Assembly (NCBI RefSeq): GCF_947624825.1 | Contig: NZ_CANQLZ010000008.1 | Coordinates: forward strand, 1-63,123 | Origin: an uncultured Acinetobacter sp. | Lineage (GTDB): Bacteria; Pseudomonadota; Gammaproteobacteria; Pseudomonadales; Moraxellaceae | Direction: 5' to 3' | DNA length: 63,123 nucleotides | Shown here: positions 37,466 through 46,116 of the stretch, piece by piece | How positions within the stretch are numbered: the stretch's first letter is position 1 | Layout of the letters: every line of letters starts with the position of its first letter | The notes under the pieces: generated by a model | Told to the model about the DNA's origin: nothing | The model's input: only the letters and a program-made list of their open reading frames with translations | Database searches by the model: none | Made by a program: the position numbers and the translations under genes

Positions 37466-38401
37466 ATGAGTCAAAAACAGCATTATCCATCGGGTAAATT
37501 TCAGTGGTCTTTTCTGCTGCCACGTTATTGGGGCATTTGGATTGGTATTGTCTTGCTGATGATATTGGCCATACTACCGTGGGCAATACAACAACGCCTT
37601 GCTCATATACTGGGTCGCATTGCATTTAAGCAGCTTAAATCACGCCGTAAGACCACTTTACGTAATTTAGAAGTATGTTTTCCTGAATGGTCAGTACAGG
37701 AACGTGAAGACAAGGCACGCCAAGTGTTTATTGATCAAATGCTTGGGATTTTTGAAACCTTAAATGCTTGGTATAGCCCAAAATGGTTTGCTGGACGGGT
37801 CACGGTTGACGGCTTAGAGCATTTACAAGCAGCCCAAGCGCGTGGTCAAGGCGTGTTACTCTTAGGCACGCACTCAACATTATTAGATGCTGGCGGCTAT
37901 GCCTGTGCGCAGTTTTTTGAACCCGATGTGGTGTATCGTCCGCAAAACAATCCACTACTAGATATGCTGATTTATCGTTGCCGCGCCACCATTTACCAAC
38001 ATCAAATTGACCATGATGATATGCGTGGCTTAATCCGCCATTTAAAAAATGGACGCGCTATTTGGTACAGTCCCGATCAAGATTTTGGTTTAAAGCAAGG
38101 CGTCATGGCGCCGTTTTTTGGCGTACCTGCCGCAACTGTTACAGCACATCGTCGTTTACTTAAAATGACCAAAGCTGCTGCTATTCCTTTGTATTTTTAT
38201 CGTCACGGCGATATCAACAATCCTCAATACCGCATTATGATTGAACCTGCATTGGCACAGTTTCCAAGTGAAGATGAGTTGGCCGATGCAACACGCACCA
38301 ATCAGATTATTGAAGCCCAACTTCGCATTGCGCCTACGCAATACATGTGGTTCCATCGTCGTTTTAAAACTCGCCCACAAGGCTACGACAAGATTTACTA
38401 A
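37466..38401 (+). CDS. Lipid A acyltransferase of the LpxL/LpxM (HtrB) family
   Basis: A 311-residue inner-membrane acyltransferase that adds a secondary acyl chain to lipid A. One membrane anchor lies at about residues 22-40. The catalytic HX4D motif is H136-D141 in LLGTHSTLLDAGG, and the second conserved block NGRAIWYSPDQDFG is present. I cannot decide between LpxL and LpxM by eye. The next gene, a glycosyltransferase, starts 15 bases after its stop, so both may act on lipooligosaccharide. Confidence 0.9.
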   Translation: MSQKQHYPSGKFQWSFLLPRYWGIWIGIVLLMILAILPWAIQQRLAHILGRIAFKQLKSRRKTTLRNLEVCFPEWSVQEREDKARQVFIDQMLGIFETLNAWYSPKWFAGRVTVDGLEHLQAAQARGQGVLLLGTHSTLLDAGGYACAQFFEPDVVYRPQNNPLLDMLIYRCRATIYQHQIDHDDMRGLIRHLKNGRAIWYSPDQDFGLKQGVMAPFFGVPAATVTAHRRLLKMTKAAAIPLYFYRHGDINNPQYRIMIEPALAQFPSEDELADATRTNQIIEAQLRIAPTQYMWFHRRFKTRPQGYDKIY

Positions 38402-38416
38402 AGCAGGAAAATGCAC

Positions 38417-39523
38417 ATGAAAGTTATGCAATTATTACCCGAGCTCAATAGCGGTGGTGTAGAGCGCGGTACTTTAGAAATTGCCCGTGCTTTAGTTCAA
38501 GCAGGTCATCAATCTGTGGTGGTGTCCCATGGTGGGCGTTTAGTCGCTGAATTGGAGGCTCAAGGTTCAAAGCATTGCAGCCTTGCCATTCATAAAAAAG
38601 CCTTATCGAGCTTATGGCAAATTGCGCCACTACGTGCCTTAATTGAAAAAGAACAACCCGATATTGTACATGTGCGTTCACGTGTACCGGCATGGCTGAC
38701 CCATTTTGCACTCAAAGGTATTCCCAAAGCTACACGCCCACGCTTGATTTCAACGGTGCATGGCTTTTATTCCATTAATCGTTATAGCCAAATTATGACT
38801 CAAGCTGAAAAAGTCATTGCAGTGTCTGACAGCGTGGTGGATTACATTACCCAAAACTATAAAAACTGCCCACCACAAGATATTGTACGCATTTACCGCG
38901 GCATTGACGCCAAGGCTTTTCCACATGGCTATATGCCACCTAAGCATTGGCAAAACCAAGTGTGGCAAGATTTTCCTGAGCTTAAAGATAAGTTTTTGAT
39001 TTGTCTGCCGGGTCGTATTACCCGCTTAAAAGGTCATGAAACTTTAATTACGCTCATGCAACAGCTTAAAACTCAGTTTCCGCAAGCACATGCTGTGGTG
39101 GTCGGTGGGGCAGATCCGAAAAAAGTGGCGTATTTAGATGAACTTAAAAACACCATTCAATCAAAAGATTTAAGCGATCAAATTACTTTTGTTGGGCATC
39201 GCTCGGATATTCGCGAATGGCTTGCCATGTCTGATTTGGTATTGTCTTTATCTAATCAAGCAGAAACCTTTGGACGTACCGTGTTAGAAGCTTTGTCTGT
39301 GGGTACACCAGTGGTGGGTTGGCAACGCGGTGGCGTGGCAGAAATTTTAAGCCAACTCTATCCCCAAGGTTTAGTGGCGGTTGATGATCAAGTCACTTTA
39401 TTACAAAAAATTCAACAGCATATTCAAACACTGAAGCAAGTGGCCCCTGTCACTCAGTTTAGCTTAGACGATATGTGCCAACAAACTTTGGCGTTATATG
39501 AGCAAATCACCACCTCTAAATAA
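38417..39523 (+). CDS. Family 4 glycosyltransferase
   Basis: A GT-B fold, GT4-family glycosyltransferase of about 368 residues. The N-terminal LLPELNSGGVERGTLEIARAL is the usual glycine-rich acceptor loop, and the C-terminal donor domain has GRITRLKGHETLI and the E-x7-E motif in SNQAETFGRTVLEALSVGTPVVG. It lies just after the lipid A acyltransferase gene and probably adds a sugar to the lipooligosaccharide core. The start at 38417 has AGGA eight bases upstream; ATG 38411 is too close to that site. Confidence 0.9.
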   Translation: MKVMQLLPELNSGGVERGTLEIARALVQAGHQSVVVSHGGRLVAELEAQGSKHCSLAIHKKALSSLWQIAPLRALIEKEQPDIVHVRSRVPAWLTHFALKGIPKATRPRLISTVHGFYSINRYSQIMTQAEKVIAVSDSVVDYITQNYKNCPPQDIVRIYRGIDAKAFPHGYMPPKHWQNQVWQDFPELKDKFLICLPGRITRLKGHETLITLMQQLKTQFPQAHAVVVGGADPKKVAYLDELKNTIQSKDLSDQITFVGHRSDIREWLAMSDLVLSLSNQAETFGRTVLEALSVGTPVVGWQRGGVAEILSQLYPQGLVAVDDQVTLLQKIQQHIQTLKQVAPVTQFSLDDMCQQTLALYEQITTSK

Positions 39524-39525
39524 GT

Positions 39526-39566
39526 CAAAACCCGAGTTCTACATCCTGTAAAACTCGGGTTTTATA
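39526..39566. terminator. Bidirectional terminator, also the 3' end of the candidate sRNA
   Basis: Arms AAAACCCGAGTT (39527-39538) and AACTCGGGTTTT (39552-39563). It ends the glycosyltransferase gene on the plus strand and the candidate Rsm-type RNA on the minus strand. On the minus strand the loop reads TACAGGATGTA, which matches the CsrA consensus core ACA(R)GGAUGU with GGA at the tip. Confidence 0.88.
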
Positions 39567-39698
39567 AGGTTGTGCTTGCAATATTATTGTTGTTTTTTAT
39601 TGTTTGGTCATCCAGACCTGACATCAAATCCATGATGTTTTATCCTACAGCTTGGTCTTCCTTAGTGGGATGATCCGTTCCCGTGTCCATCTGCTGTT
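39527..39698 (-). ncRNA. Candidate Rsm/Csr-type CsrA-sequestering small RNA
   Basis: No reading frame of note lies here. The minus strand has GGA at 39688-39686, 39681-39679, 39676-39674, 39661-39659, 39645-39643, 39631-39629, 39613-39611 and 39546-39544: eight in about 145 bases. Two are in loops of clear hairpins, ACATCA-TGGATT-TGATGT (39638-39621) and GGTC-TGGAT-GACC (39618-39606), and the last tops the terminator stem. A -10-like TAATCT (39710-39705) sets transcription start near 39698, about 65 bases after a GacA-type site. This is the structure of RsmX/Y/Z and CsrB RNAs. The exact 5' end and function are inferred. Confidence 0.65.
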
Positions 39699-39754
39699 AA
39701 ACTTAGATTAAGCCAAAGCAGATTGCTTGGCTATTAGCACCTCACCTCATTCTG

Positions 39755-39772
39755 TGTACGCCAATGCTTACA
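39755..39772 (-). promoter_or_regulatory. GacA-type upstream activating sequence
   Basis: On the minus strand TGTAAG-CATTGG-CGTACA, 11 of 12 defined bases of the known GacA site TGTAAG-N6-CTTACA. It directly follows the stop codon of the EEP-family gene and stands about 65 bases before the probable start of the candidate sRNA, the distance usual in Pseudomonas rsm promoters. The -35 region is poor, as expected of an activated promoter. Confidence 0.65.
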
Positions 39773-40900
39773 TTAAGGGGTTTTAGTGCCATCTTTATAG
39801 TCTTGGGCAATTTCATCGGTCACAATTTTCTCCTCGCGTTCGGCTTTGGCAATACCCTCTTGAATGGCTTGCTGTGCCTGTTTTTCATCGGCATCGGTTT
39901 GTTGTAGTTCTTGTTGAATGTTCTCAAAAATTCGTCCAGTTTGCAGTACCACATACACCGGAAAATGATCTGAACCCATATGTGGCAAACGCTGCATATC
40001 CACTAACGCAAAGTCAGTGCTATGAAAAACATGATCGAGTGACCAACGTAACAGTGGATAATTGGCATGAAAGGTGTTGACGTATTTACGCCCCACGCGT
40101 GGATCAAGTAAACCACTAATACGCTGGAACAAACGCGTGGTACGTGACCATGCCACATCATTTAAATCGCCCATCACAATACAGCTTTGATCTAGGTCTT
40201 TAATTTGATCACCCACAATTAACAGTTCAGCATCGCGTAAAGTGGAATCTTTGGCTTCAGTTGGACTTGGCGGTTTTGGATGTAAGCAATACAGCTCCAC
40301 CTCATGCCCTGAACGCAAGGTCACTGTGGTATGAATCGAAGGAATTTCATCGCTTAAGATAAATTTCACCTCGCTGTCTTTTAACGGCAATTTACTATAC
40401 AAATGCATGCCATATAAATTATCTAAAGGCACAGGCACACGATACGGATAGTCTTTTTCAATCACAGCCAATTCGTTTTGCCATGTCTGATCTGTTTCTA
40501 AAGTTAAGACAATATCGGGTTGATATTTCTCAATTTCAGCAATTAATAAATAATATTTCTTATTAGGGGTCAATACATTAGACACTAAAAGCGAGATTTG
40601 CTTTTCACGGTCAAGTTGCTCAGGACGTACACTTGCGACCTGTTTTTTCCACACAAAAGTATAAGGCAACACCATTTTAAGCTGATACGCCAATGCTGCC
40701 ATCAGCAACACTAAAAACACATAACGGGTGCTATCCCATTCACCCGACCAAAATAAAATGCCAAGTAACGCTGCAAAACCTAAGCATAAAATTTGTAAGC
40801 GTGGAAAATCAGCACCGCGAAACCACCATTCATCACGAGGGATCAACGACCAAAAACTGAGCCAAATCACCAAGCCTGCTATTATTTGAATCCACAGCAT
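39773..40900 (-). CDS. Membrane-anchored endonuclease/exonuclease/phosphatase family protein
   Basis: A 375-residue protein with about three membrane helices in the first 85 residues and a C-terminal EEP-fold domain from about residue 105. Seen motifs are TLETDQTW (metal-binding Glu), VMGDLNDVAWS (catalytic GDxN) and the end motif GSDHFPVYV (catalytic SDH). The charged C-terminal tail of about 50 residues may be a coiled coil. Family members hydrolyse phosphodiester or phosphate bonds in nucleic acids, inositides or lipids; the substrate is unknown. The sRNA candidate lies directly downstream. Confidence 0.9.
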   Translation of the reverse strand: MLWIQIIAGLVIWLSFWSLIPRDEWWFRGADFPRLQILCLGFAALLGILFWSGEWDSTRYVFLVLLMAALAYQLKMVLPYTFVWKKQVASVRPEQLDREKQISLLVSNVLTPNKKYYLLIAEIEKYQPDIVLTLETDQTWQNELAVIEKDYPYRVPVPLDNLYGMHLYSKLPLKDSEVKFILSDEIPSIHTTVTLRSGHEVELYCLHPKPPSPTEAKDSTLRDAELLIVGDQIKDLDQSCIVMGDLNDVAWSRTTRLFQRISGLLDPRVGRKYVNTFHANYPLLRWSLDHVFHSTDFALVDMQRLPHMGSDHFPVYVVLQTGRIFENIQQELQQTDADEKQAQQAIQEGIAKAEREEKIVTDEIAQDYKDGTKTP

Positions 40901-41090
40901 GTATCCCTCTCCTTTTTTGATATTCTTAAAGTTTTAGCCACTTATAAATTTATATCAATTTTGCATGTAACATAAACAAGATATATTGGACAATATTGTT
41001 AGTGTTTTGCTGATGTAGCTCTTGCAGTTCAACAGCCTTTTGATACACTCGAATCCCTTTTAGATTTTTAACGCACCGAGGCAAAGTGAC

Positions 41091-42209
41091 ATGAAAGTAG
41101 GTCTGGTCGGTTGGCGCGGGATGGTTGGTTCCGTCCTTATGCAACGTATGGTTGAAGAAAACGATTTCGCAGATATCGAACCGTTTTATTTCTCTACCAG
41201 TAATGCAGGGGGTCAAGCGCCTGCGTTTGGCGGTAAAACTGCCCCAGCACTTATGGATGCAACAGACATTAATAGTCTCAAGCAAATGGATGTCATTATT
41301 ACCTGTCAAGGTGGTGACTATACCTCTGAAGTTTTCCCAAAGCTAAAAGCTGAAAACTGGAATGGTTACTGGATTGATGCGGCATCTACACTACGTATGG
41401 ATGACGAAGCGATCATCGTGCTTGATCCTGTCAACATGAACGTGATTCAAGACGGTTTAGTCAAAGGCACAAAAACATTTGTGGGCGGTAACTGTACTGT
41501 ATCATTGATGCTCATGGGCTTAGGTTCTTTATTCCAAAATAACTTGGTGGAATGGGCAACCTCAATGACCTATCAAGCAGCATCGGGTGCTGGCGCGCAA
41601 AACATGCGTGAATTGATCACAGGTATGGGTTATTTATATAACAATACTAAAGATCTGCTTGATGATCCGCGTTCACCAATTTTAGACATTGACTCTAAAA
41701 TTGCACAATTACAACGTGGTGAAGGTTTCCCATCGGCAAACTTTGGTGTGCCACTGGCAGGTTCTTTGATTCCGTATATCGACAAACAACTTGAAAGCGG
41801 TCAATCAAAAGAAGAGTGGAAAGGTCAAGTTGAAACCAACAAGATCTTAGGCAACCAACAGATCGTACCAATTGATGGTCACTGTGTGCGTATTGGTGCA
41901 ATGCGTTGTCACTCGCAAGCAATTACCTTAAAGCTCAAAAAAGACGTTCCATTAAACGAAATTGAAGACATGATTCGTCAGTCTAGCCAATGGGCAAAAG
42001 TGGTACCAAACACACGTGAAGCGTCTATGACTGATCTTACACCTGTGGCAGTCACTGGCACACTCACTGTACCAGTCGGTCGTTTACGTAAAATGAACAT
42101 GGGTAAAGAATACTTAGGTGCATTTACAGTGGGTGACCAACTGCTTTGGGGTGCTGCTGAGCCATTACGTCGTATGCTGCGCATCTTAATTGAATATAAA
42201 AATGCTTAA
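41091..42209 (+). CDS. asd: Aspartate-semialdehyde dehydrogenase
   Basis: The enzyme reduces aspartyl phosphate to aspartate semialdehyde with NADPH, for lysine, diaminopimelate, threonine and methionine synthesis. The N-terminal [14 protein letters not shown] is the nucleotide loop; the active-site cysteine is C135 in [11 protein letters not shown]; the later catalytic His lies in [16 protein letters not shown]. The length of 372 residues fits the gammaproteobacterial (E. coli) type. GAGG stands nine bases before the ATG. Confidence 0.97.
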   Translation: MKVGLVGWRGMVGSVLMQRMVEENDFADIEPFYFSTSNAGGQAPAFGGKTAPALMDATDINSLKQMDVIITCQGGDYTSEVFPKLKAENWNGYWIDAASTLRMDDEAIIVLDPVNMNVIQDGLVKGTKTFVGGNCTVSLMLMGLGSLFQNNLVEWATSMTYQAASGAGAQNMRELITGMGYLYNNTKDLLDDPRSPILDIDSKIAQLQRGEGFPSANFGVPLAGSLIPYIDKQLESGQSKEEWKGQVETNKILGNQQIVPIDGHCVRIGAMRCHSQAITLKLKKDVPLNEIEDMIRQSSQWAKVVPNTREASMTDLTPVAVTGTLTVPVGRLRKMNMGKEYLGAFTVGDQLLWGAAEPLRRMLRILIEYKNA

Positions 42210-42226
42210 TTTTTACTAAGCAAATA

Positions 42227-42256
42227 AGAAGCCGGTCACATTGATCGGCTTTTTTG
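42227..42256 (+). terminator. Intrinsic terminator of asd
   Basis: Ten-pair stem AAGCCGGTCA (42229-42238) / TGATCGGCTT (42242-42251), loop CAT, then a T run. Confidence 0.85.
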
Positions 42257-42326
42257 TGTCTAATCTGTTACTCTTTCATATTATTGAGTAAACTTAACTC
42301 AAGTTGAGTATGAAGAAAGACACAGA

Positions 42327-43688
42327 ATGAATTTTTATAATAAATTTAAACTCACTTTATTTGGCTGTCTCGTTTCACAGCAAAGTTATGCCTTAAATCT
42401 GATGCCAATTGATATTCAATCTACACCGGGGGAACTGTTATATGCCGAAATTAAATTTCAGCATGCCGATACGACCCAACCCTTACGTGTAGGTTTAGCC
42501 TCAGTTGAAGATTTAAGATATTTAGGGGTCAGTCATCAACCACCCGGGCATTTAAATTTTTTTGTACGTCAATCAGGTCAAGATACAGGGGTGATTACCA
42601 TTACCTCATCACGTCCTGTGATTGAAACGGAATTAAACGTTGTGGTGAAAATTCAACATGCCGGTAGCACACGTTTACAACATATTAAAACGCGTTTGGC
42701 TGACTTTAAAGCACAGTCCAATACATCACCGACCGAAAAAAAATTAGTCCCGATTAAACTGCTACGCGAAGAAGAAATTCCGCTCACTTTAGCCACATCA
42801 ACCCAATATCAAGCCGCTGATGTCAAGGTGCAAGAACGTCCTTTAGCGGTGAGTCATACTCCTCCGCCTTTATTGCAAGGCACGGCTTTAACTGCACAAA
42901 ACAATCATCCAGCTATACCTGATGTTAAAGCGCCAGTTAAATCCCACGCTGAGTCTAAACTGGCTGCATCACAAGAACAGGTACTCATGGTACAAAAAGT
43001 TGCGCCACCGCCGTTAGAAACTCAAGCGCCCCCAAGCAATGCTACAAAAGTAGAGGAAATTTTGGCGGCTTCTGCTTCTGCTTCTGCTTCTGCTTCTGCT
43101 TCTGCTTCTGCTTCTCAAGCCAATACCACAATTAGCTCGTCTGCTACGAGCAGCACCCAAAAACATACGGTGCAAAACAATGAATCTTTGTGGTCTATCT
43201 CAGCACAAATTGCCAAGCAGCAACAACGCTCCACTTCTGAGGTTATGCAAGAGATTCATCACCAAAACCCGCATGCCTTTATTGCCGGTAATCGTAATAG
43301 ACTACGTCGTGGTGCAATACTCGATTTAAACCTAGAAATAGCTGCTGTTCAGCCAAAAGCGGTGAGTACAAAAGACTTACCAGTTGTGGCAAGTAAACAA
43401 TCGGGCAAGGCAAAATATCGTTTAAATGAAGCGCACATGAGCCTTGTTGCTCAGAAGCAAGCAGATTCTGCACAAGGTTCCGCGAAAAAAAGCACACAAA
43501 CTGCAAAAAGCTCGCAGCAGTTAGCATTAAAAGTTATGACATCGCGTGAAAAAAGCGTTAAATTACAAAGAAACGTAACACACCTCGATCAGATGCTTAA
43601 GCAAAAGGATCATAGAATTCAATTACTAAATACTCGTTTGGCGCAATTGCAACAGCAACTCAAAGCGCAACAAGTACAGAAAAAATGA
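42327..43688 (+). CDS. FimV-like protein, N-terminal (periplasmic, LysM) part
   Basis: A 453-residue exported protein that resembles the N-terminal part of FimV, which organises type IV pili and cell-pole proteins in Pseudomonas. It has a signal peptide ending QSYA (about residue 22), the FimV N-terminal domain (LNLMPIDIQSTPGELLYAEIKF...), a low-complexity linker with an (Ala-Ser)8 run, a LysM domain (HTVQNNESLWSISAQIAKQQ...RLRRGAILDL, about residues 278-335), and a C-terminal coiled coil. The membrane segment and cytoplasmic TPR part of FimV are missing; they seem to be the next gene. Confidence 0.85.
   Translation: MNFYNKFKLTLFGCLVSQQSYALNLMPIDIQSTPGELLYAEIKFQHADTTQPLRVGLASVEDLRYLGVSHQPPGHLNFFVRQSGQDTGVITITSSRPVIETELNVVVKIQHAGSTRLQHIKTRLADFKAQSNTSPTEKKLVPIKLLREEEIPLTLATSTQYQAADVKVQERPLAVSHTPPPLLQGTALTAQNNHPAIPDVKAPVKSHAESKLAASQEQVLMVQKVAPPPLETQAPPSNATKVEEILAASASASASASASASASQANTTISSSATSSTQKHTVQNNESLWSISAQIAKQQQRSTSEVMQEIHHQNPHAFIAGNRNRLRRGAILDLNLEIAAVQPKAVSTKDLPVVASKQSGKAKYRLNEAHMSLVAQKQADSAQGSAKKSTQTAKSSQQLALKVMTSREKSVKLQRNVTHLDQMLKQKDHRIQLLNTRLAQLQQQLKAQQVQKK
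43068..43115 (+). repeat. In-frame hexanucleotide tandem repeat (GCTTCT)8
   Basis: Eight perfect copies of GCTTCT code for (Ala-Ser)8 in the linker in front of the LysM domain. A change of copy number keeps the frame and only alters linker length. Confidence 0.97.
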
Positions 43689-43766
43689 TCAACTAACGTG
43701 TTACCACAACGATTTTTTGCGTGGGTTTGAGCCAACCAATATGCTCGCCACAAGGGGTTAATCAAT

Positions 43767-45083
43767 ATGCTGTTATATGTGCTTCCATTTATTATCTTAT
43801 TGGTTGTCGCCATTGTTTTAAAAAAGCGCCAAGACAATCAAAAAGCAGAACCAACCAAAAAAACCACGGCAGCCAAAGCTAAAACGGTGAGCACACCAAG
43901 CACAGAGGTTGTTGAAACACCTGTGGTGGTTCAAGCTGTAGCTAAAGCAGTTGGGTCACAAGAACGTACCCCATTGGCACCTGAATTGCGTCGTCACATT
44001 GAAAATCAAATGCGCGATGGCAATTACTTTGCAGCAGAAGCACAGATTAACCAAGCCTTAAATCGTGACAATGCACAGCACGAATTGTATCTCATGCTGC
44101 TTGACTTACATTTGCTACAAAATGATGAGTTTGCCATTAATCAATTGTTTACCCATTTACGTTCATTACAGCTCGATGATATTGTGCAACAAGCACAAGA
44201 CAAACGCGTCGCACACGAAGCACGTCTTGTTGAAGAAGCCAAAACCAAAGCCGAAAGCCAAGCGGCTAAGCTTGCTGTAAGTTCATTGTCTTTTGATCAG
44301 TTACAACAAGAAGAAGTTAAACCCGCTGCACAAGCTCCACTTGAGTTTGCACCAAAAGCTGAAGTGGCACCTGCCACAGATGTCGCTAAACCGCTTGATT
44401 TTGCTGTTACCAGCAACACAACTGAAAAAACCGAACCCACACCACTTGAATTTAATGCAGCACCTGTTGCTAAACCAGTTCAAGACGAAGTCAAACCTTT
44501 AGACTTTGCTTTTACTTTAGATCAAAGTGCAGCGCCTGTAGAGCCTGTGGTTGAGTCAAAAGAACCGCAAGCGCTTGAGTTTAGTTTAGATCAAACGCCA
44601 AGCACGCAAAAATCAGAGCTTGAATTTAATCTTGAGACAGCACCAACTCAACCTGCCAAAGCTGAACTTGAGTTTAGTTTAGACAATGCAGCGAAAGCTA
44701 AACCTGAGCAAGCACTTGAGTTTAATCTTGAACCATCAAAAGCAGAAAAAACTGAATTTGATTTTAATCTAGAACAACCAACACCGGCACCACTAGACGT
44801 GCCTGTAGCAAAAGTTGAACCTCAAAGTTTTGACTTTAAATTTGAAGCACCAACAGAAGTTGCAGCTGTAGCCGAAGCAGCTGTTAATACTCAAGATCCA
44901 TTGTTACAACTCTTCCCTGAGTTAGCGCAGCTAAGTGAAATTGATTTGAACTTAAAACTTGCCGCTGAATATGTACGCTTAGGTGCTCATTCAGATGCGA
45001 TCAGTGTGCTTGCTGAACACGAAGCCAGCTATAACGATCAACAACGTGAATTTGCTCAGAGCCTGCGAAATAAAATCGCCTAA
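43767..45083 (+). CDS. FimV-like protein, C-terminal (membrane and cytoplasmic) part
   Basis: A 438-residue protein. The N terminus is a membrane helix (LLYVLPFIILLVVAIVL, residues 2-18) followed by a KKR stop-transfer. A helical unit at about residues 70-125 is followed by a long acidic linker holding about ten copies of a [LF]-[ED]-F-[NAS]-[LF] motif (LEFNL, LDFAF, LEFSL and alike, about residues 190-375). The C-terminal DLNLKLAAEYVRLGAHSDAISVL matches the conserved FimV TPR end. AGGGG stands nine bases before the ATG. It follows the LysM part by 78 bases and looks like the missing half of FimV. Confidence 0.82.
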   Translation: MLLYVLPFIILLVVAIVLKKRQDNQKAEPTKKTTAAKAKTVSTPSTEVVETPVVVQAVAKAVGSQERTPLAPELRRHIENQMRDGNYFAAEAQINQALNRDNAQHELYLMLLDLHLLQNDEFAINQLFTHLRSLQLDDIVQQAQDKRVAHEARLVEEAKTKAESQAAKLAVSSLSFDQLQQEEVKPAAQAPLEFAPKAEVAPATDVAKPLDFAVTSNTTEKTEPTPLEFNAAPVAKPVQDEVKPLDFAFTLDQSAAPVEPVVESKEPQALEFSLDQTPSTQKSELEFNLETAPTQPAKAELEFSLDNAAKAKPEQALEFNLEPSKAEKTEFDFNLEQPTPAPLDVPVAKVEPQSFDFKFEAPTEVAAVAEAAVNTQDPLLQLFPELAQLSEIDLNLKLAAEYVRLGAHSDAISVLAEHEASYNDQQREFAQSLRNKIA

Positions 45084-45104
45084 GCGATCTATTTAGCACT
45101 AAGA

Positions 45105-45133
45105 TAAAGCAGTCATCCTTGGCTGCTTTTTTA
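45105..45133 (+). terminator. Intrinsic terminator of the FimV-like genes
   Basis: Stem AAGCAGTCA (45107-45115) / TGGCTGCTT (45120-45128), loop TCCT, then a T tract to 45132. The ATG of the asparaginase gene begins at 45135, two bases after the tract. Confidence 0.8.
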
Positions 45134-45134
45134 T

Positions 45135-46109
45135 ATGAAAAAAATCGCGTTAATTTATATGGGCGGCACCTTTGGTTGTGTCGGTCAACCGTTGGCTCCC
45201 ATGCCAGCTGCACAGTTTTTACCTCATTTACAAGACATTTTAGAGCCTGCATTTGATCTTGATTGCTTGATTGCACCCGTGATTAAAGACAGTAGTGCTT
45301 GCACACCCAGAGATTGGCTTGAACTTGCTGCTTATGTGCAAACACTACAACTCCAAGGCTATCAGCATTTTGTTTTAATTCATGGCACAGACACCTTAAG
45401 CTACGCCGCGGCAGTCTTGGCACATTTTTTAGCCCAGTCAGTGCATATGGTGGTGACAGGTAGTCAATATCCTCTGCTCAATGCCCAAGGCAATGCATTG
45501 CATGAACACAGTGATGCTTTAGATAATCTGAATTTGGCGCTATCGCAAGTCAAGCAACTTAAAGCTGGCGTGTATGTTGCGTTTAATCAAAAGATTTTTC
45601 ATGCCCAAAGCGTGTTAAAGCAGCACAGCACCCATTTAGATGCCTTTGCAGGTCTGCATGCACAAATGGCGTTTAAGCCTACACTCAAGCCATACCAAAT
45701 TACTGCGCGCGATTTAGCATGTGCCGATACTTTTCGGTGTTTAAATATCATGTGGCAGCCATTAAGCCTGACCCAACACGTGATACAACTTAAACAACTG
45801 TGCCAAGATGCGCCCGACGTTTTAATTTTACAAGGCTTTGGTATTGGCAATTTACATGCTAATGACAGCTTGATTGAAGTCTTACATGAATTGTATCAAG
45901 CTGGATGCTTAACCCTATTAACCTCGCAAGTGCCTTTTGGTGGCTTAGAGCAACGCTATGCCATTTCGGCATGGACCACGCATGCCAAGATTTTAATCAG
46001 TGATTGTGCCAGTCACGCAGATCTTTATGCAAAAGCGCTTAAAATCTATTTACAATACGCCACACTCGATGAGCGCCGTGCTCATTGGCATGAATTCACC
46101 AGCATTTGA
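45135..46109 (+). CDS. Asparaginase family protein
   Basis: A 324-residue type I/II asparaginase-fold protein that should hydrolyse L-asparagine to aspartate and ammonia. The first catalytic threonine is T12 in IYMGGTFG, and the second motif HGTDTLSYAA (T85, D86) is intact. The absence of a signal peptide points to a cytoplasmic enzyme. Its start stands directly behind a terminator, without a ribosome site. The start is nevertheless secure, since the catalytic T12 is so near the N terminus. truA follows after seven bases. Confidence 0.88.
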   Translation: MKKIALIYMGGTFGCVGQPLAPMPAAQFLPHLQDILEPAFDLDCLIAPVIKDSSACTPRDWLELAAYVQTLQLQGYQHFVLIHGTDTLSYAAAVLAHFLAQSVHMVVTGSQYPLLNAQGNALHEHSDALDNLNLALSQVKQLKAGVYVAFNQKIFHAQSVLKQHSTHLDAFAGLHAQMAFKPTLKPYQITARDLACADTFRCLNIMWQPLSLTQHVIQLKQLCQDAPDVLILQGFGIGNLHANDSLIEVLHELYQAGCLTLLTSQVPFGGLEQRYAISAWTTHAKILISDCASHADLYAKALKIYLQYATLDERRAHWHEFTSI

Positions 46110-46116
46110 GGTCACT

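Noticed and set aside
39630..39690. Short minus-strand ORFs in the candidate sRNA (for example from ATG near 39690)
   Set aside because: At most 16 codons, no ribosome site, and the region is explained better by GGA hairpins.
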